From: Polytrichum commune
Taxonomy: Eukaryota > Streptophyta > Polytrichopsida > Polytrichales > Polytrichaceae
Length of the DNA: 64,000 bases
NCBI GenBank assembly: GCA_950295325.1
Contig: OX485808.1
Span: forward strand, 8,992,501-9,056,500
Direction of reading: 5' to 3'
Within the stretch, counting starts at the first letter, position 1. Each line of letters opens with the position of its first letter. Position numbers and translations under genes: made by a program. Below are positions 1 to 12,367 of this stretch, one piece after another. Below the pieces are notes generated by a model. The model ran no database searches and was not told the DNA's origin. It saw only the letters and a list, made by a program, of their open reading frames with translations.

Positions 1-1550
1 TGTTGTTTTCTTACAGGGAGATGCACTACAAGAAGAAAGAAAAAAGGCTAGTCACACCTTCAACTTGGCTGGCACATGGCAGTGTGCCCTTATAGGAGGG
101 ATATAGCAAGACACCCTATAAGGGCACACTTCCATGTGCCAACGAAGTTGGCAAAAAACCACTAGATGACAACAATTGACACACTTCGATGTGAAGATAT
201 AAAGATCAATTAATATAATCTTGCAACATTCAAAATGGGTAAATGCAAGGACGGTAACATTCCAACTTGCATTTTGGACAACAAGGAAAATCTACTCCCT
301 CATATGTTAGCCCCCCCAGCCCCCTCCCCCTTCCCCACTCCACATGGAAGTGCTCGACCACCAAGCTCCTTGAGTATATTGGCGAACTCTACTTTGCTTC
401 ATTGGAATGCCTGACACATGGATGTGTGCCTTAACTGTTGTTATACGGGAGGTGTCAACTAGTTTTATTATTATATTATGTTTTCTTCACGCATTGATGT
501 GATGGCGATATTGAAATTGCCCTAAGTTATACACTAAATTAGTTACATAATGTCACAAAGTTGATCATGCCTCCATCTACTACATGCACTACAAAGGGGA
601 AAGAAAGGGTAGGGTAGGGTAGATGTCACCTCCCAAATGCCAAAGAGTCATAGGAAATGTGTCGTGAATGTGTCATTTTACAACACCAAAAATGGTCGTT
701 TGCAACATGCCTCTTGTAAGGGCATGTTTACATTAGTGAATAGCAACCATGACCACCGCTTTCTAACATATTTACATATTTACATATTTTAGAAACATCT
801 AACTTAATCCAAGTTATTTCTATGTGGTCTCCATGTTCATTAAAAAAAAATTTAATGTTAAAAACATTACGTCTCGGTCTAAGTCCGGTTTACACTATGT
901 CCTATGACAACCGTCTTTTGTAAGCAATGTAGTTTCTCTTGGTTACACTCTTCGGACTATTGATCATGACCACGTGAAACCCTACATCATTTTTCCCATA
1001 ACCCTTGATCATGTGTGGAATACGACCCTAACTCTTGTCATTTGGGAGGAGTCAAATAACCACACCTTTATTCTTTTGAAAATTTCAAGAAAGTTGAAAT
1101 GGTGACGTTCATTGGAGTGATGGAACCACATATGAATGATACTATATATTTTTTAAAATCCAAATATAGAAACTTCCACCGAGAATGTGATAAATTTATC
1201 CAAATTGTATGATTTCAAGGAATTTTTTTTTCGGGCAATTTCATCCATGACAAAACAACAAAATATTCGGATCCTGCTTTGAAATTTAGGAATCCGGCCT
1301 TTTAATCACCTTAAATTTAGGGTTTCATCTTACCCCACATCTCATTGTAGTGATCGGTGTCCACAGAGATTTTTGGGCATAGTCAGTCGAGATCCTATCA
1401 TTTCCAATATAGACCGGTTACATGTTGACATCTTTTGGTTTTTCTTTATTAAAATGGAGAATATTTTGTAAATTCCTCTAGTTTGGTTAGTAAATTTCTT
1501 GAAGTCTTGAACCGGTTGTGTTTCAAACTCAACCAATTCATTTGTAACCA
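1..1550. other. Non-genic, AT-rich
   Basis: I see no gene. A short pair of complementary blocks, 'GGCACACTTCCATGTGCC' against 'GGCACATGGCAGTGTGCC', lies at about 68-140 and could form a hairpin. Open frames here are short and without protein-like composition. Confidence 0.5.
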
Positions 1551-1871
1551 CACTAAATAGTCCTATTAGTGTGGGTGGAAGATTAGTGTGGGCCACGCTA
1601 ATTTCCTAGTCAAGGTGGAATTAATGTGGGTCCAAGACCTTGGGTCTTCCCCTAAGTCTTCACGAAGTCTTCCGACCAACACATTGAATATTAGGTACAG
1701 GACAAAAGTAACACAAAATCTAATAGTCACCCACATTAATATTCTAGAAAAAACAGTCAATATGGCCCATGCTAATTGTCTACTAGAAATTTTGCGTGGG
1801 TTTAATGTGACCCACATTTAATCTCACCATGAGAATAAGCTTCTGGCCCACAATAATAGGACTATTTATTG
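1551..1871. mobile_element. MITE with CACTAA..TTAGTG type ends, copy 1
   Basis: The left end CACTAAATAGTCCTATTAGT is mirrored on the right by an imperfect inverted copy (AATAGGACTATTTATTGTAG). The interior has repeated TAGTGTGG motifs. The interior block 'GTGGAATTAATGTGGGTCCA' recurs in copy 2, so both derive from one family. The small open frames here are by-products of the repeat. Confidence 0.6.
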
Positions 1872-2026
1872 TAGTTGTTGGTTCTCCCCATTCATTGGTC
1901 GTGATGATATTCTTTGTCTGAGAACTTTCATCTTGGCATGTACACTAAGCAATTGACGTCACACCAACAAGGCACACCTTCCATCATGGGCCACGACATT
2001 ATTTAACTCCTCCTCATCAACATCTA

Positions 2027-2397
2027 CACTAAACAACCCTATTAGTGTGGTTAGGAAATCAACATGGAAATAACTAGTGTGGCCCACACTAATTTTGTAG
2101 CAAAGGTGGAATTAACATGCGTCCAAGACCCCAAATCTCCCCCCCCCCTTCCCCCCCCTCCCCCTCCCCCAAAGTCTTCATGAAGACTTCCAACCAACAG
2201 ATTGAATATGAGTTGAAGGACACCCACATTAGTTTTCTAGAAAACCAGTTATTGTGGACCACACTAATTTTCTACTAAAATTTAGCGTGGGATGAAAATT
2301 ATTGTGGTCTACATTTAATTATCATTATGAAATCTATCGTGGACTCTAGAAAACTAGTGTGGCCCACACTAAGAGGACTACTTAGTGTACGTTAGTT
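2027..2397. mobile_element. MITE with CACTAA..TTAGTG ends, copy 2
   Basis: The left end is TACACTAAACAACCCTATT and the right end, read inverted, is TACACTAAGTAGTCCTC, each followed by TAGTGTGG. The element lies between TA dinucleotides. It shares the interior 'AAGTCTTCATGAAG' and 'CCAACCAACA' blocks with copy 1. It carries a C-rich tract at 2139-2169. Confidence 0.6.
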
Positions 2398-2719
2398 ATA
2401 CTTTTAACTCCACGAGCAACCTTTTGCTGTGAACGCACTCCTTGGAATCGATTGCTTTAGTTATTACCTTCTCTCATAAGCGTGATGGACCGTACGTCCT
2501 TTATTTCGGCGGACCAATAATTGTCTCGGATGTGCCATCGAACAATGATGGAAGGGCTTTATGTAGTTGGGGTAGTTTCCAAGGTTTCCCGTTCCTAATT
2601 GTTCACTCATAAATCCACAATTCAAAAGACCACACTAATTTTGGGCCCCTCGTTCCACTTGGAGTCATTAGTGTGGGGATCCTCACAATTATTCAATGTT
2701 AACGTAATGCAAAACATGC

Positions 2720-2960
2720 TTAACCCTTAAAGGACAATGCTGCCCTACGGGCTTGGTATTATTTTGGGAGGATCTTGTTCAAAATTTCTACTCCGTTGCA
2801 CCAAATGGGGTTTTTAGAATGCCAAATCGAGCACCTTAGCAAGATCTATACTTCTTTAGAATAGAGCCTATGTAAATTAATTGGTTAATCATGCTTAAAA
2901 TGAATTTTAAAAGATATTTTGGGTGTGGTATCGGGAAAGCATATGTCCTTTAAGGGTTAA
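2720..2960 (+). mobile_element. piggyBac-like MITE, copy 1 (233 bp)
   Basis: The element is bounded on both sides by TTAA. It starts CCCTTAAAGGACAATGC and ends GCATATGTCCTTTAAGGG, so the termini are inverted repeats with CCCTT ends next to a TTAA target, as in the piggyBac superfamily. It has no coding capacity. A near-identical copy stands at 61313. Confidence 0.75.
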
Positions 2961-3544
2961 TTTGGTTACTGGTCTTAATTGGAGACCTATAATCGAGTGC
3001 TACAGTACGCGGTTAGGTGTGGATGCAAGAATGGATATTAAATAAACACACATGTTTCAAAAAGATCGGATCATCTTTTTAAAATATGATGAACTGTTTT
3101 GGATTCGATAGTCAACATAATTGGGTGGGGGGGGGGGGCTTGCATGACCACTTAATGAGTATGAGAGTATTCACTTTGATTGTGACTAAGATATTTGATA
3201 GAGCTCCAGACCTCAGGAGGAAAGTGGCTATGGCCTGGATTTAGATTTGCTAACCATCTCATCCTAATCGCATGTTCATATCCTAAGGGAAATGGGAGAG
3301 CTGGAAAAAATAACTACTCAAGATCCATATGCGTTAGCAACAACCAATGAGAATGAGGATTTGGAAAGTCAGGAGAGAGACTTGTTAAGGTAATTGGGCC
3401 GTAAACATACAATTTTAGCTTTGCACCCAATTCTTGTAGAATATGAACACACAATCAGTGCAAGATGATTAGCACATCCAGATTGTGTATGATGCCAATT
3501 TCCTCTTAATGACTGGACTTTGTATGAATATTATGTTCATTGTT

Positions 3545-3760
3545 AAAGTGAATGATCATATAGGTCCCCTTGGTTATGTTGATTATTGAGCCTAGAATGA
3601 TTTACCAAGTTTGAGCACTCAATCCAATCTCTTTTGGACATGTGTCATTTTGGTGTCTTTTTGTAAATAAACACCTAACCGCATACCACTCAAATATAGG
3701 TATCCAATTAAGATGAGTACTTGATTTAGGCCCACTCACCTCAGGTTATGTGCACATTCA
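3545..3760 (-). repeat. Partial inverted copy of the 'AAGGTATGTGG' MITE
   Basis: 'GATTATTGAGCCTAGAATG', 'TTGAGCACTCAATCCAATCT' and 'ATACCACTCAAATATAGGT' are complementary to interior blocks of the family. Similar partial copies lie at about 40680-40885 (IFT74 intron 6), 55060-55260 and 55445-55595. Confidence 0.5.
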
Positions 3761-4129
3761 TTAGACGATCATGATCATTGAAACCAAATTGGAGGATGCA
3801 TGGAACAATCGAGACCGTCCATGTAGCATTTGTTGTGTTAACTACACCAAACATGATATTTAGTGTTATATGGCATTTTCTGTCACTTTTTGAATGACAC
3901 TTATTATGAATAAGTAAACAAATATTGTCGTAGATGATGGATGAGTTCATCAATTGGCCAACACCCTACCCAAGACCCTTCTCTTGTCAACAACTTGGGA
4001 TGAAATATTGTCATGGATGATTGAAATTTGGATGAAGAATCATGTGGTAAGGTACAGTAATTGAAACGCTTTAAATCTAGAATCCCCCAAAAATTTACAA
4101 GGAATGACAAATAATGTTGGGTTAACATT

Positions 4130-5581
4130 TAGTGTTTGTGACACTACACCGCAGTTTAGAATTAGTATTGAGCAGTGCAATTAGAATTGGTGACACTAAG
4201 TATCATAACTAGTGTGGTAATTTCTTTAAAAAAAAATACATTGTTGATTATTTGAACGATTCTTGGATACGTATCCTTTTTCCTTCGAACACATAGTCAT
4301 AATCTTGGAACTTACTAGAGCTTACTCGAACACAATGTATATGAGGGTAAGTTAAGGGAAGACCCAGGGAATGCACACGGTAAGAATGCAGGGAGAGGAG
4401 GAGATCGTTATAAGAACATATGATATGGCACCTCTGTAGAATTGTCTATGATGAATCGTTTAGTTAGAAGGGCTCCACACTATAACAAGCAGAGCTGAAT
4501 ATAATAATAAGTAGCAAAAAGTATATTTAGTAATGGCAGTTTGTACATGTCACCTGCACATTCCGTGATCTTCCCTTTCTCTCCAAAACTAAGCTCCCGT
4601 GTTGCATTTGTTTTGTGCGACCTCTTAGCTTTGTCTTGTCCTGGACACAGATTGAGAAGGAAAGAGATCTCTCGCATTGGAGAGACGACCCAACCTGTAT
4701 AGCATGTCCTTTCGGATTTGGTGGGTTTGATTCTTTGACTTTGAAGCCTCACCAATCCCGAGGAGATCAACAATACCTAACATGATAACAATCACATGCC
4801 CCAAGGCCACGTGCATCCACCACAACGACTTTTAAGAACTGGTTAATCATCGCAGTGATGTTCACATTCACTGAAGGCTCATGCTATTGTCCCTGTCACT
4901 GGGTGTTGGTCCTTTTTTTTTTCCCTCTCTTATTGCTCCTTCAATGTATGCTTGGTTACTTGGAAGCATCGACTTGGCATCACGTCTCCCATTCACTACA
5001 GACCAAAGGGCTGTGACAATTCAATACCACATACCTGGTCCAGTATTCGTGGCGACTATTTTTCGGGCCTAGCATGAAGTGGTAGTGGACCATGTCCTGC
5101 ATCGGCTGTGAGATTCTCCAAGTGATAAACGTGACGATGTCTGCAGTTCAAGGATGCGCCAGCACCCAAGGTCCAAACCTCACCGTAAGCACGAATCATC
5201 AGATTCGAACTTGATACTGCCAATTTATGCTGAATATCTGCCTTCCTGCACTTCATTGGTTCTCTTCACATGTATTCGATGTTGGAAAATGCAACACATC
5301 AGGCAATAAAGAACCTAGAATTTGCAGTTCACTGCTTGCACACCTGAATTTATATGTGTTGGGCAAAGTAAACGTCATTCAGGCAACTGGTTCAGGCGAT
5401 GGAGGGGACACCTAACAGTTGCTGATTAAAACAAACCTAACTCAACAGTCCAGACTCTCCCTGTCCACAGAAACAATGGCTGGAGGTATGACTGGCTTAT
5501 AACCTCTATGATGGTTGGTTAACATGTACAATTCCTTTTTGTACATGTCAAAATATGGCATTCATACCTTGTGGTAATGAA
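4130..5581. other. 3' flank of the SDR gene; no gene seen
   Basis: The open frames at 4480-4825 and 5056-5415 on both strands are short and show no recognisable domain. Part of 5581-5450 must be the 3' UTR of the SDR gene. No polyadenylation site could be fixed. Confidence 0.45.
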
Positions 5582-8392
5582 TCAAAGGGAAGACCATATG
5601 GGAATACCTGGCATGCTCTGTCCACCATCAACAACAAAAATGTTGCCAGTGATATACTGCGACTCATCACTGGCTAATAAAATAATTAGTGAAGTTAGGT
5701 CAGGATCAACGTTTCCCCATTTCCCAGCTGGCACAATCTTTGTAGCCACTTTGTTCATCCAATCCTTTGCGAACAGATCATTTGTAATCTCAGACTTGAA
5801 CAGGCCTGCAGCAATTGCATTCACACGAATGTTGTACTTGCCGATTTCAAGTGCCATAGCCTGCCACCACAAATATAGCATTGCTTCAGCTGATTATGTG
5901 TTTATAAAACACAAACAATGAACGAAATATTGTGCAATTTTCAATAGGTGGGTATTCACAATTTACCTACGATGTATTAGTGGTCTGAGGAGATCTTATA
6001 GATTTCAATGTTTCAGGCCAAAACTGGACTGATGGCTTGATTGTCTACGAGACTCACCAAGAGTCTTGCCAATCCTCTCTTTGAAACTGACGATCAATTA
6101 TACAGACTCAAAATTGAAAGTCAACTGCTTGACTCACATATGTTCATGTTTTTTTAAATGCTAATGAGTATAACCAGGAAAAGAAGAAGGGCATGGAAGA
6201 GACCTTTGTGAGGTGGTTCAGACCCGCTTTTGATACACCATATGCCAAAGCTCCTGGTAAAATGCCCCGTTCTAGACCTGCGACGGAAGAGATGTTGATG
6301 ATTGAACCCTCCCTTTTCGCTGCCTTCATCCGCTTTCCAACTGCCTTTGACATAAGCCATGCTCCTCGCAGGTTAGTATTCATGATTGTGTTCCATTCAT
6401 CCTCCTCTTGTGCAAAGGGGGTCTTCACAGGGCCTATACACATCCAAAAGGAGAATAAGGGATGAATTCACATACATTCTATTAAAAAAGTGATTGTGGA
6501 GCCTGCCTTCAAATGAAAGGAAGGGCCACAATGTCATGAACAAATCAGGCAAGCAGCAAATATGCTGGATGCTTCAAGCAATCTCTCCCTTGAGTGGTCA
6601 TGTAGATGGTTATGATTATTTGAAACGCTTTTCTCTGTTACCAACACAAGATAAAAAAATACTTGATTCTTGGATCACTGTGCTGAGAGAAATGAATAAA
6701 TTTAAGCGGCAGCTAAAGCTTCCAACAACAGAACAAGCGCAGCCTTGTTAGCTCGAGCCTGTTACTTTTCTTTTAACCCCATTGTGGAATTTCAGCTCAG
6801 CCTTGTTAGTTCAGTTGGTTAGATTGCGCACCTGCAGCTCAGTGGCTAACTGCTCATGGTCTTTAAGAAGCAGGTGACTACTATACTTTTGTTTTGTTCA
6901 TACTATTTGATGTCAATATCCAACCCAGCAAGAACCTTCAGGAAAAAGAGTCAAACATCAGACCCTACAGGAGAGACAGATTGTTGACTTTAAAGACCGT
7001 GCTAAACACCTTCGAAATGCAAAACAGGAACATGTCGAAATAGAGACGCGGACTTCTGAATATAAAGAGAAGTCCCTTTGCAAGCTGTTTAGAAAAGAAG
7101 TGATTAAAATCCTCATTCTCTGGACAAGAACAGCCATTTGTTCCACATGTCTTCAACATCATTCTTTAAAACAGCTAGACATCCTGTCCTACGAAAAAAT
7201 TTGAATGTAAAGATCTAAAATAAAGATGAAGGACGAGAGACAAAGAGAAAAATCTAGGTCAGTGATATTCTTTCTCCCAGGGCTCTCTGCAGACCATGCG
7301 AACTGGTGCAGACTCAATCTAATGAGCATTGGAGGTCCAAATTGAGGACTGTGCTTGGACTACATGAATTAACTTCCATGCACAAGGGTGGCTTAAACCC
7401 AAGCCTAACACGAATCCCATGGGAACTTTGAGATTTAAGCCACCTAACGCCAGGATAGTTCTTGGATGCATGACCTTCCTAGCACTTCATTTTTCGTGCA
7501 CCCTACCACCTATGGTCTCCCAATCATAGTGGGGTATCCAGGGTGAACCGGATATATTCAACTAGCCATGCAGGAACCTGATATTTGCCACTTAATTCAC
7601 GCCAGTGGCAACACCGGTGTCATCTCCTCTCGTCTTCCTCCTCTTCCATGCAAAGAGAAGGTCACAGAACACAAAATTCCTACCAAGTTTTGGTCCACCC
7701 AATCATAGTGGAGGTATCCGGGGCGAACAGGATATTTTCATCTGGTGGAGATAGGTGGGGCCCGGCTTGCCTGTTCAATCTTCGATTGAACTCTAACTCT
7801 AGTGATGTCCGTTTCGGGATTACATATACACGAAGACCAACTCGCAGATGAACCAACCCCATGATTCACGGTGGTGACAACATCGAAGTCTTTTTTATTT
7901 TTTATTTTTTATTTTTCGTTTTTTCCTTTCTCTTTCTTTTTTTTTCCTACCAAGAATGAAGAAAATACAGGATCACAGGAGCTTCATAGGTAAAGAACCG
8001 AATTTATTTCCAAAATAAGGAGGCACACCGTAGCCGAGAAAGAACGAAAGCCAAAAACCCTTACCTCTGTAGCCAGCATTGTTGAGCAGAATGTCGATAT
8101 AACCGAATGCCGCCCACGCTTTCTCCACCGCGTCATCTATGGCGGCCTCACCCGCACTCACATCCAGCTCTACCACCGCAGCCTTTCCAGGCCGAAGATG
8201 ATGATCACTCACGGAAGACTCCACCGCCGCAAGAGCATTGATCTCATCCGACAGAGACTGCAGCATTTGAGTGCGCCTCGCGGCGATTATCACGTTGCAT
8301 CCATTTTTGGCGAGCGTGGAGGCGAACACTCTGCCTAGTCCCGACGACGCCCCTGTTATGAGCGCCACTTTCCCTTCGAGAATTGCCATCAT
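5582..8392 (-). CDS. Classical short-chain dehydrogenase/reductase (FabG-like), 3 exons
   Basis: This is a predicted NAD(P)H-dependent oxidoreductase of the classical SDR family; the substrate is unknown. Exons on the minus strand are 8392-8065, 6433-6204 and 5860-5582, giving 278 aa with intron phases 1 and 0 that match exactly. Seen in the translation: cofactor motif TGASSGLG at residues 13-20, NNAG at 104-107, the helix-4 Asn in NTNLRG (N130), catalytic Ser in ISSVAG (S159), and YGVSK giving Tyr174 and Lys178. The catalytic tetrad is therefore intact and the length is normal for the family. The C-terminal VDGG and IPIWSSL ending resemble plant FabG-like SDRs of the Arabidopsis At3g55290 group (recalled, not searched). 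Two ATGs lie in tandem (8392 and 8389). No transit peptide is evident, so a cytosolic or peroxisomal place is as likely as a plastid one. Intron 1 is about 1.6 kb. Confidence 0.9.
6434..8064 (-). other. Intron 1 of the SDR gene; short internal repeat
   Basis: This is the long first intron of the SDR gene. It holds a short direct repeat: the motif CAATCATAGTGG followed by a GGTATCC block appears near 7518 and again near 7698. A pyrimidine-rich stretch of T runs lies at 7890-7950. A short tRNA A-box-like string sits near 6800. No internal gene is supported. Confidence 0.5.
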
Positions 8393-8409
8393 CGGCCTCA
8401 GAATTCTTC

Positions 8410-9570
8410 CACAAAACTGCTTAACCTGGCAGAATTCCTGTCTGCCAAAAATTCCTTGTCACGGAATTCCTTTGTGTAAAACCTTCTCACACTGCTCTTA
8501 AAATTCTGCAAACCTGTGCAACGAAGGGAACGTATTATTAACAAAGCTATTGGAAAGCCTCTGGAACAGAGTTTAGTGTCAATCGGAAGTCTACTTATGA
8601 AGAGCTCCATCCGCTATACAGAATTTCATTGCGAATTTTGAGCCACAACTCTTAGCCTCTTCTGACAAATCTTCCACACAACTTCTTCGCACAATTCCTG
8701 CTACATAAGCCTAACCTCGCACACCGCTCTTACTACAATCTGCAATCTGGTGCAGCGAAGAAATCGTACCACCACAGGTCTTCGATCCTCCACAAATTCG
8801 CTTCAGCAAATGCCATTGGCTACTATCTCTTGCCAACTTTGTGCGCCGCTCTAATTCTAGTTCTGAGATCGTCTGAAACAGAGAAAAAAGTGTCAATCCG
8901 ATGTCTCTGCGAGCCACATCTCTCAGCTCTTCTCGCAATTCCTGTCTGCATATGGCTACCCTCGCATACCGCTCCTCTAACTCTGCAATCTTGTGCAACA
9001 GAGAAAAATGTATTACCAAGCGTGTTAGATCCTCCACAAATTCGTTACAGCCGCGCGAAATTGTTGTCAACAATTACCCCAGGTAGTGCTATGTCCTGCT
9101 AACTTTGTGCGCCGCTATTGCTTATGTCCAGTTCTGAGATCCTCTGAAACGGAGAACAGTGTCCATCAGATGTCGACGAAGAGCAGCTCCCTCCTGTATG
9201 CAGAGTATCTCTGCGAATGTTTAGCACATCTCTTGGCCTGTCTGCTGCATATACCTAACCTCGCACACCGTTCCTACAGTTCTGCAATCTTGTACAACGC
9301 AAAAAAATGTATTACCAAACGTCTTAGATCCTCCACTAATTCGCTCCAGCCATGCACAATCGCCGTGAACAATGCCCTAGGTCATTATCTCCTGCTAACT
9401 TTGCGCGCCGCTATTCATTTTGTACAGTTCTGAGATTTCCTGAAGCAGAAAAAAGTGCCAATTCGGATGTCGACGAAGAGCCCTCTCCCCTCCTGCATGC
9501 AGAGTTTCTCTGCGAATTTGTAGCCGCAATTGCTATGAAGATCTTGCGCTCTAGCTTCCGAAAGGTAGCT
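8410..9570 (-). repeat. Degenerate tandem repeat, about 4 units of 265-300 bp, coding-like on the minus strand
   Basis: The block AACTTTGTGCGCCGCT and its flanks recur at 8835, 9101 and 9397 (the last as AACTTTGCGCGCCGCT), and a worn fourth unit starts near 8545. Each unit carries, in order, a 'CTGAGAT..TCTGAAxCAGA' block, a 'TGCAGA/CTCTGCGA' block, 'CCTCGCACACCGCTCCT' and 'TGCAATCTTGTGCAAC'. On the minus strand 9073-8711 is open for 120 codons with heptad-like spacing (for example HKIAELEERYARVAICRQEL). The other units are broken by stops. It lies directly upstream of the SDR start. It is either a tandemly duplicated fragment of a coiled-coil gene or a non-coding minisatellite whose unit happens to be open. 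Confidence 0.6.
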
Positions 9571-9630
9571 TCCGACTGACTGGAGGTGACACATATAATG
9601 GTATGTGTGCCTAATGTGGCCACTTGTCCA

Positions 9631-9836
9631 CACTAACTAAATAATTTGATTTAGTGTGGCACTAAAATTGGTGTGTCGTGTTAATTAGAGTGGTCTTCAA
9701 GACTTGTCATGCATAGTAGCACCAAGTAATGATGTGAAAAGTTTTCTTGTTATCACCCAACGATTGCAAGACAATTAGTGTGAGTTAGTGATGAATAGTG
9801 TGGGTCACACTAAAGCAAATGTGTAGTGTAGTTTGA
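9631..9836. mobile_element. MITE with CACTAA..TTAGTG ends, short divergent copy
   Basis: It begins CACTAACTAAATAATTTGAT followed by TTAGTGTGG, and ends in GTGTGGGTCACACTAAAG then GTGTAGTG. The same TAGTGTGG-rich composition links it to the elements at 1551 and 2027. The borders are approximate. Confidence 0.4.
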
Positions 9837-10459
9837 GGTTTTAATTGGATGTTGGGCACATATAATCTTGCCAAATTTAGACCCTATGTTAATAAGAAGC
9901 AACCTAATCATTTTAAGCATAGTTGCACGAGCTTGAAGCAATTATGAAAGTGATGTTGGCAGTTGAAAAAGCATAACCACTTTGGGACCATTTTTATTGA
10001 AGATAGAGTGGGGTCTTATTTTGTGACCACTTTGGGGCCACACCATGCTTCTTTGCATGTGGCTTACTATTCTTTTACACACCATATGGAGTATGGGTAC
10101 ACACACGAAAATGTCATTTAAAGCACATATGAACGTCAAAATGGACCTCCCATACACAACCAAGTTATTCATAATGGAATCTGCACTTTGAAAGAGATCT
10201 CAGGAGCACATGAAACTCCAATCATGTTTCTCATTAAAAAAAAATTCTAAAGTTGCTAGTAAAATGAGTTTTTCAACTCAATAAACATTACCGGTATATA
10301 CCGCATATATGCGGAGTTAGAAGTGGGCCACAAGAGGCACACATGCCTTACACAATGTGTGTCGGTTCCACTCGATTTGTTGGAACCATTGCTTATTGAA
10401 ACTTGATCCATTGGCACTAAACCTCTCCCATGCCAGAAAATATTTAGCAAAAAGAGGGG

Positions 10460-10815
10460 AAAAAAGGGGATCTACATCATGACAATAATAAAGTATTGTA
10501 CAGCCACATGTCTCAAGTACAAGCTTGTGATTGCACTAGAGTGCAAAGAAGAAAGCATCTTGAAGAAGGCTGCTCACTTTATTATGTGTGTACACAACTA
10601 TCCACCATTCTCGAGTTTCCAAGTGTTGTGGTGATTATGCTACTTGGGAGTCATTTTCACTATTTTTCTACACGCAACTAGAGATCCATATGTTAGTTGA
10701 AGTTCACATGCAAGTGGCGTTTCTTGGACTTAGTGGTTCACATGCTTAAGTGAACTGACAACTGATGAGAAATCGTTTTTTCCTCAACTTCTAAGTTAAT
10801 GCCCTCACTTAACCC
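10460..10815 (+). repeat. Dispersed repeat, copy 1 of 3
   Basis: Shared landmarks with 11327-11725 and 16880-17115 are 'CATCATGACAA', 'CACATG..AAGTACAAGCTTGTGATT', 'GAAG(A)AAGGCTGCTCACTTT', 'CACACAAC' and 'CAAGTGTTG'. It has no open frame of note and no clear terminal inverted repeats. Confidence 0.55.
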
Positions 10816-11326
10816 CTAAACGCCAAGGTGGCCATTATTTGTCTACACAATCACCACTGCCCAAACATACCATCACACATGTTTACATTAAAATCTTCTC
10901 AATGTGAACACATGGACGGACATGAAAACTTCTGTCAACAATCCTTACTTTAGAAAGTTGCCTTCCATACAATCAGAAGTACCATAAGTGGTGCTAATTT
11001 TCTTCAATAAGCTGAAGAAGTGGACAAAACTATTTCAGGCAGATTTGGGAAGATTTCTCATTGGCCTTTAGGAGTTAATAAAGGTTCACCCATGTAGAAA
11101 TTGGGTAAGTTTTGTCGAGGAATTCTGGTTGGGTATGGCTATTCTCAGCCCGTTCAGGAATTGCCCAAAAAATGGTTTTTTTAGGGGATTCACAACATTG
11201 CTCAACCTATGAAGTTATTTCACTTTCTAAGCTTAGTAAAATGTATTCCGTCTCTTCGATCCACTTCAGACTTGATCCGCACAAAGAACATGTCATCTAG
11301 AACCTCCAGTTTTTATTGAAACAAAC

Positions 11327-11725
11327 AAGGAAACCCACATCATGACAAGAGTGAGGTTTTCACCGGCCACATGCCAAATTTAACTGCAAAATTTCGATTG
11401 CACTAGTGCAAAGGAGAAGTCTTCTTGAAGAAAGGTTGCTCACTTACATGCGCCACACAACCACCTCCCATTTCTCAAGCATCTCAAGTGTTGCGGCGAC
11501 TAACCCACGTGGCAGCTGCATTCCATCCTCAAGCATCTAGTTGTTGCAGTAACTAACCTACTTAGGAGTCATTTCCCCTACTCACAAAGGGAAATGTTCA
11601 CATATAGGTTCAGTTCACCTGAAAGTGGCATTTCATTCCCATGGTGCACAAGGTTAAACGACCAGACAACCAATAGGAGATTTTGTTTTTCTCTGCTTCT
11701 AATGCCCTCGTCTAATAAACCCCCA
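11327..11725 (+). repeat. Dispersed repeat, copy 2 of 3
   Basis: The order of blocks is as in copy 1, up to 'GAGATTTTGTTTTTCTCTGC' and 'TAATGCCCTCGTCTAATAA'. It holds an internal short duplication of 'CAAGCATCT..GTTG.(G/A)(C/G)(G/T)ACTAAC'. Confidence 0.55.
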
Positions 11726-12367
11726 TCTCACATTGGGACTCCGTACCTGCTATGGGAATACCAAAAAGAGCCTCTGATGTAGTAGGCTAGCACAGACCAC
11801 CTTACATACAGAGAGCAACAGATGTGAAGTCTCAACAGTCTTTGCATATTTTATCTGGAGTCCAGTACCTTAGCAAAAAGGTTGGTCGAAACTGGAGTAA
11901 TTCAGATGAAACCATACTTCAATAAGCAATTGGAAGCAGATAGCTACTTTGAGCAGTCCCTTGACAGAACCAACCCAAACCAAACCAAACCCGGGACATG
12001 ATGACTGCAGCATCAAGTCAGAATTGCTTTTGAGGAATCTCAAGCAGAGTACTTACAATGCACGTCAAATTGGTTGATCTTGAATCAAGAAATAGTTCAT
12101 TCACATATCATATGCTAAAAGATGGACCTCTGCAGATCTTCACAAACTTCAGACAGGTCTTAAAACACACCAGTGCGATGTTTGTTAGCAAGGCATGTAC
12201 ACAATAAATATGTTTCCTCTTTTCCTCAAGGCTTTACAACAAGAACAACTTGAATATGTTGTTATCCTGCACTTTACATTAGGCATACCAAATCAAGTAG
12301 TATGAACCCTTCTCATTCATGCGCTGACAGCTGCCAGAGCACACTGGACAAGGCAATGATAATTCCA

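Noticed and set aside
1342-1821. Overlapping open frames on both strands
   Set aside because: They lie mostly in a repeat-rich TIR element and its edge, show no protein-like composition and have no splice or start context.
4480-4825. 97-aa and 66-aa minus-strand frames downstream of the SDR gene
   Set aside because: No recognisable domain; overlapping in different frames; composition like the non-coding flanks.
6494-6751. 85-aa plus-strand frame inside SDR intron 1
   Set aside because: Antisense, short and without a motif; I could not support it as a gene.
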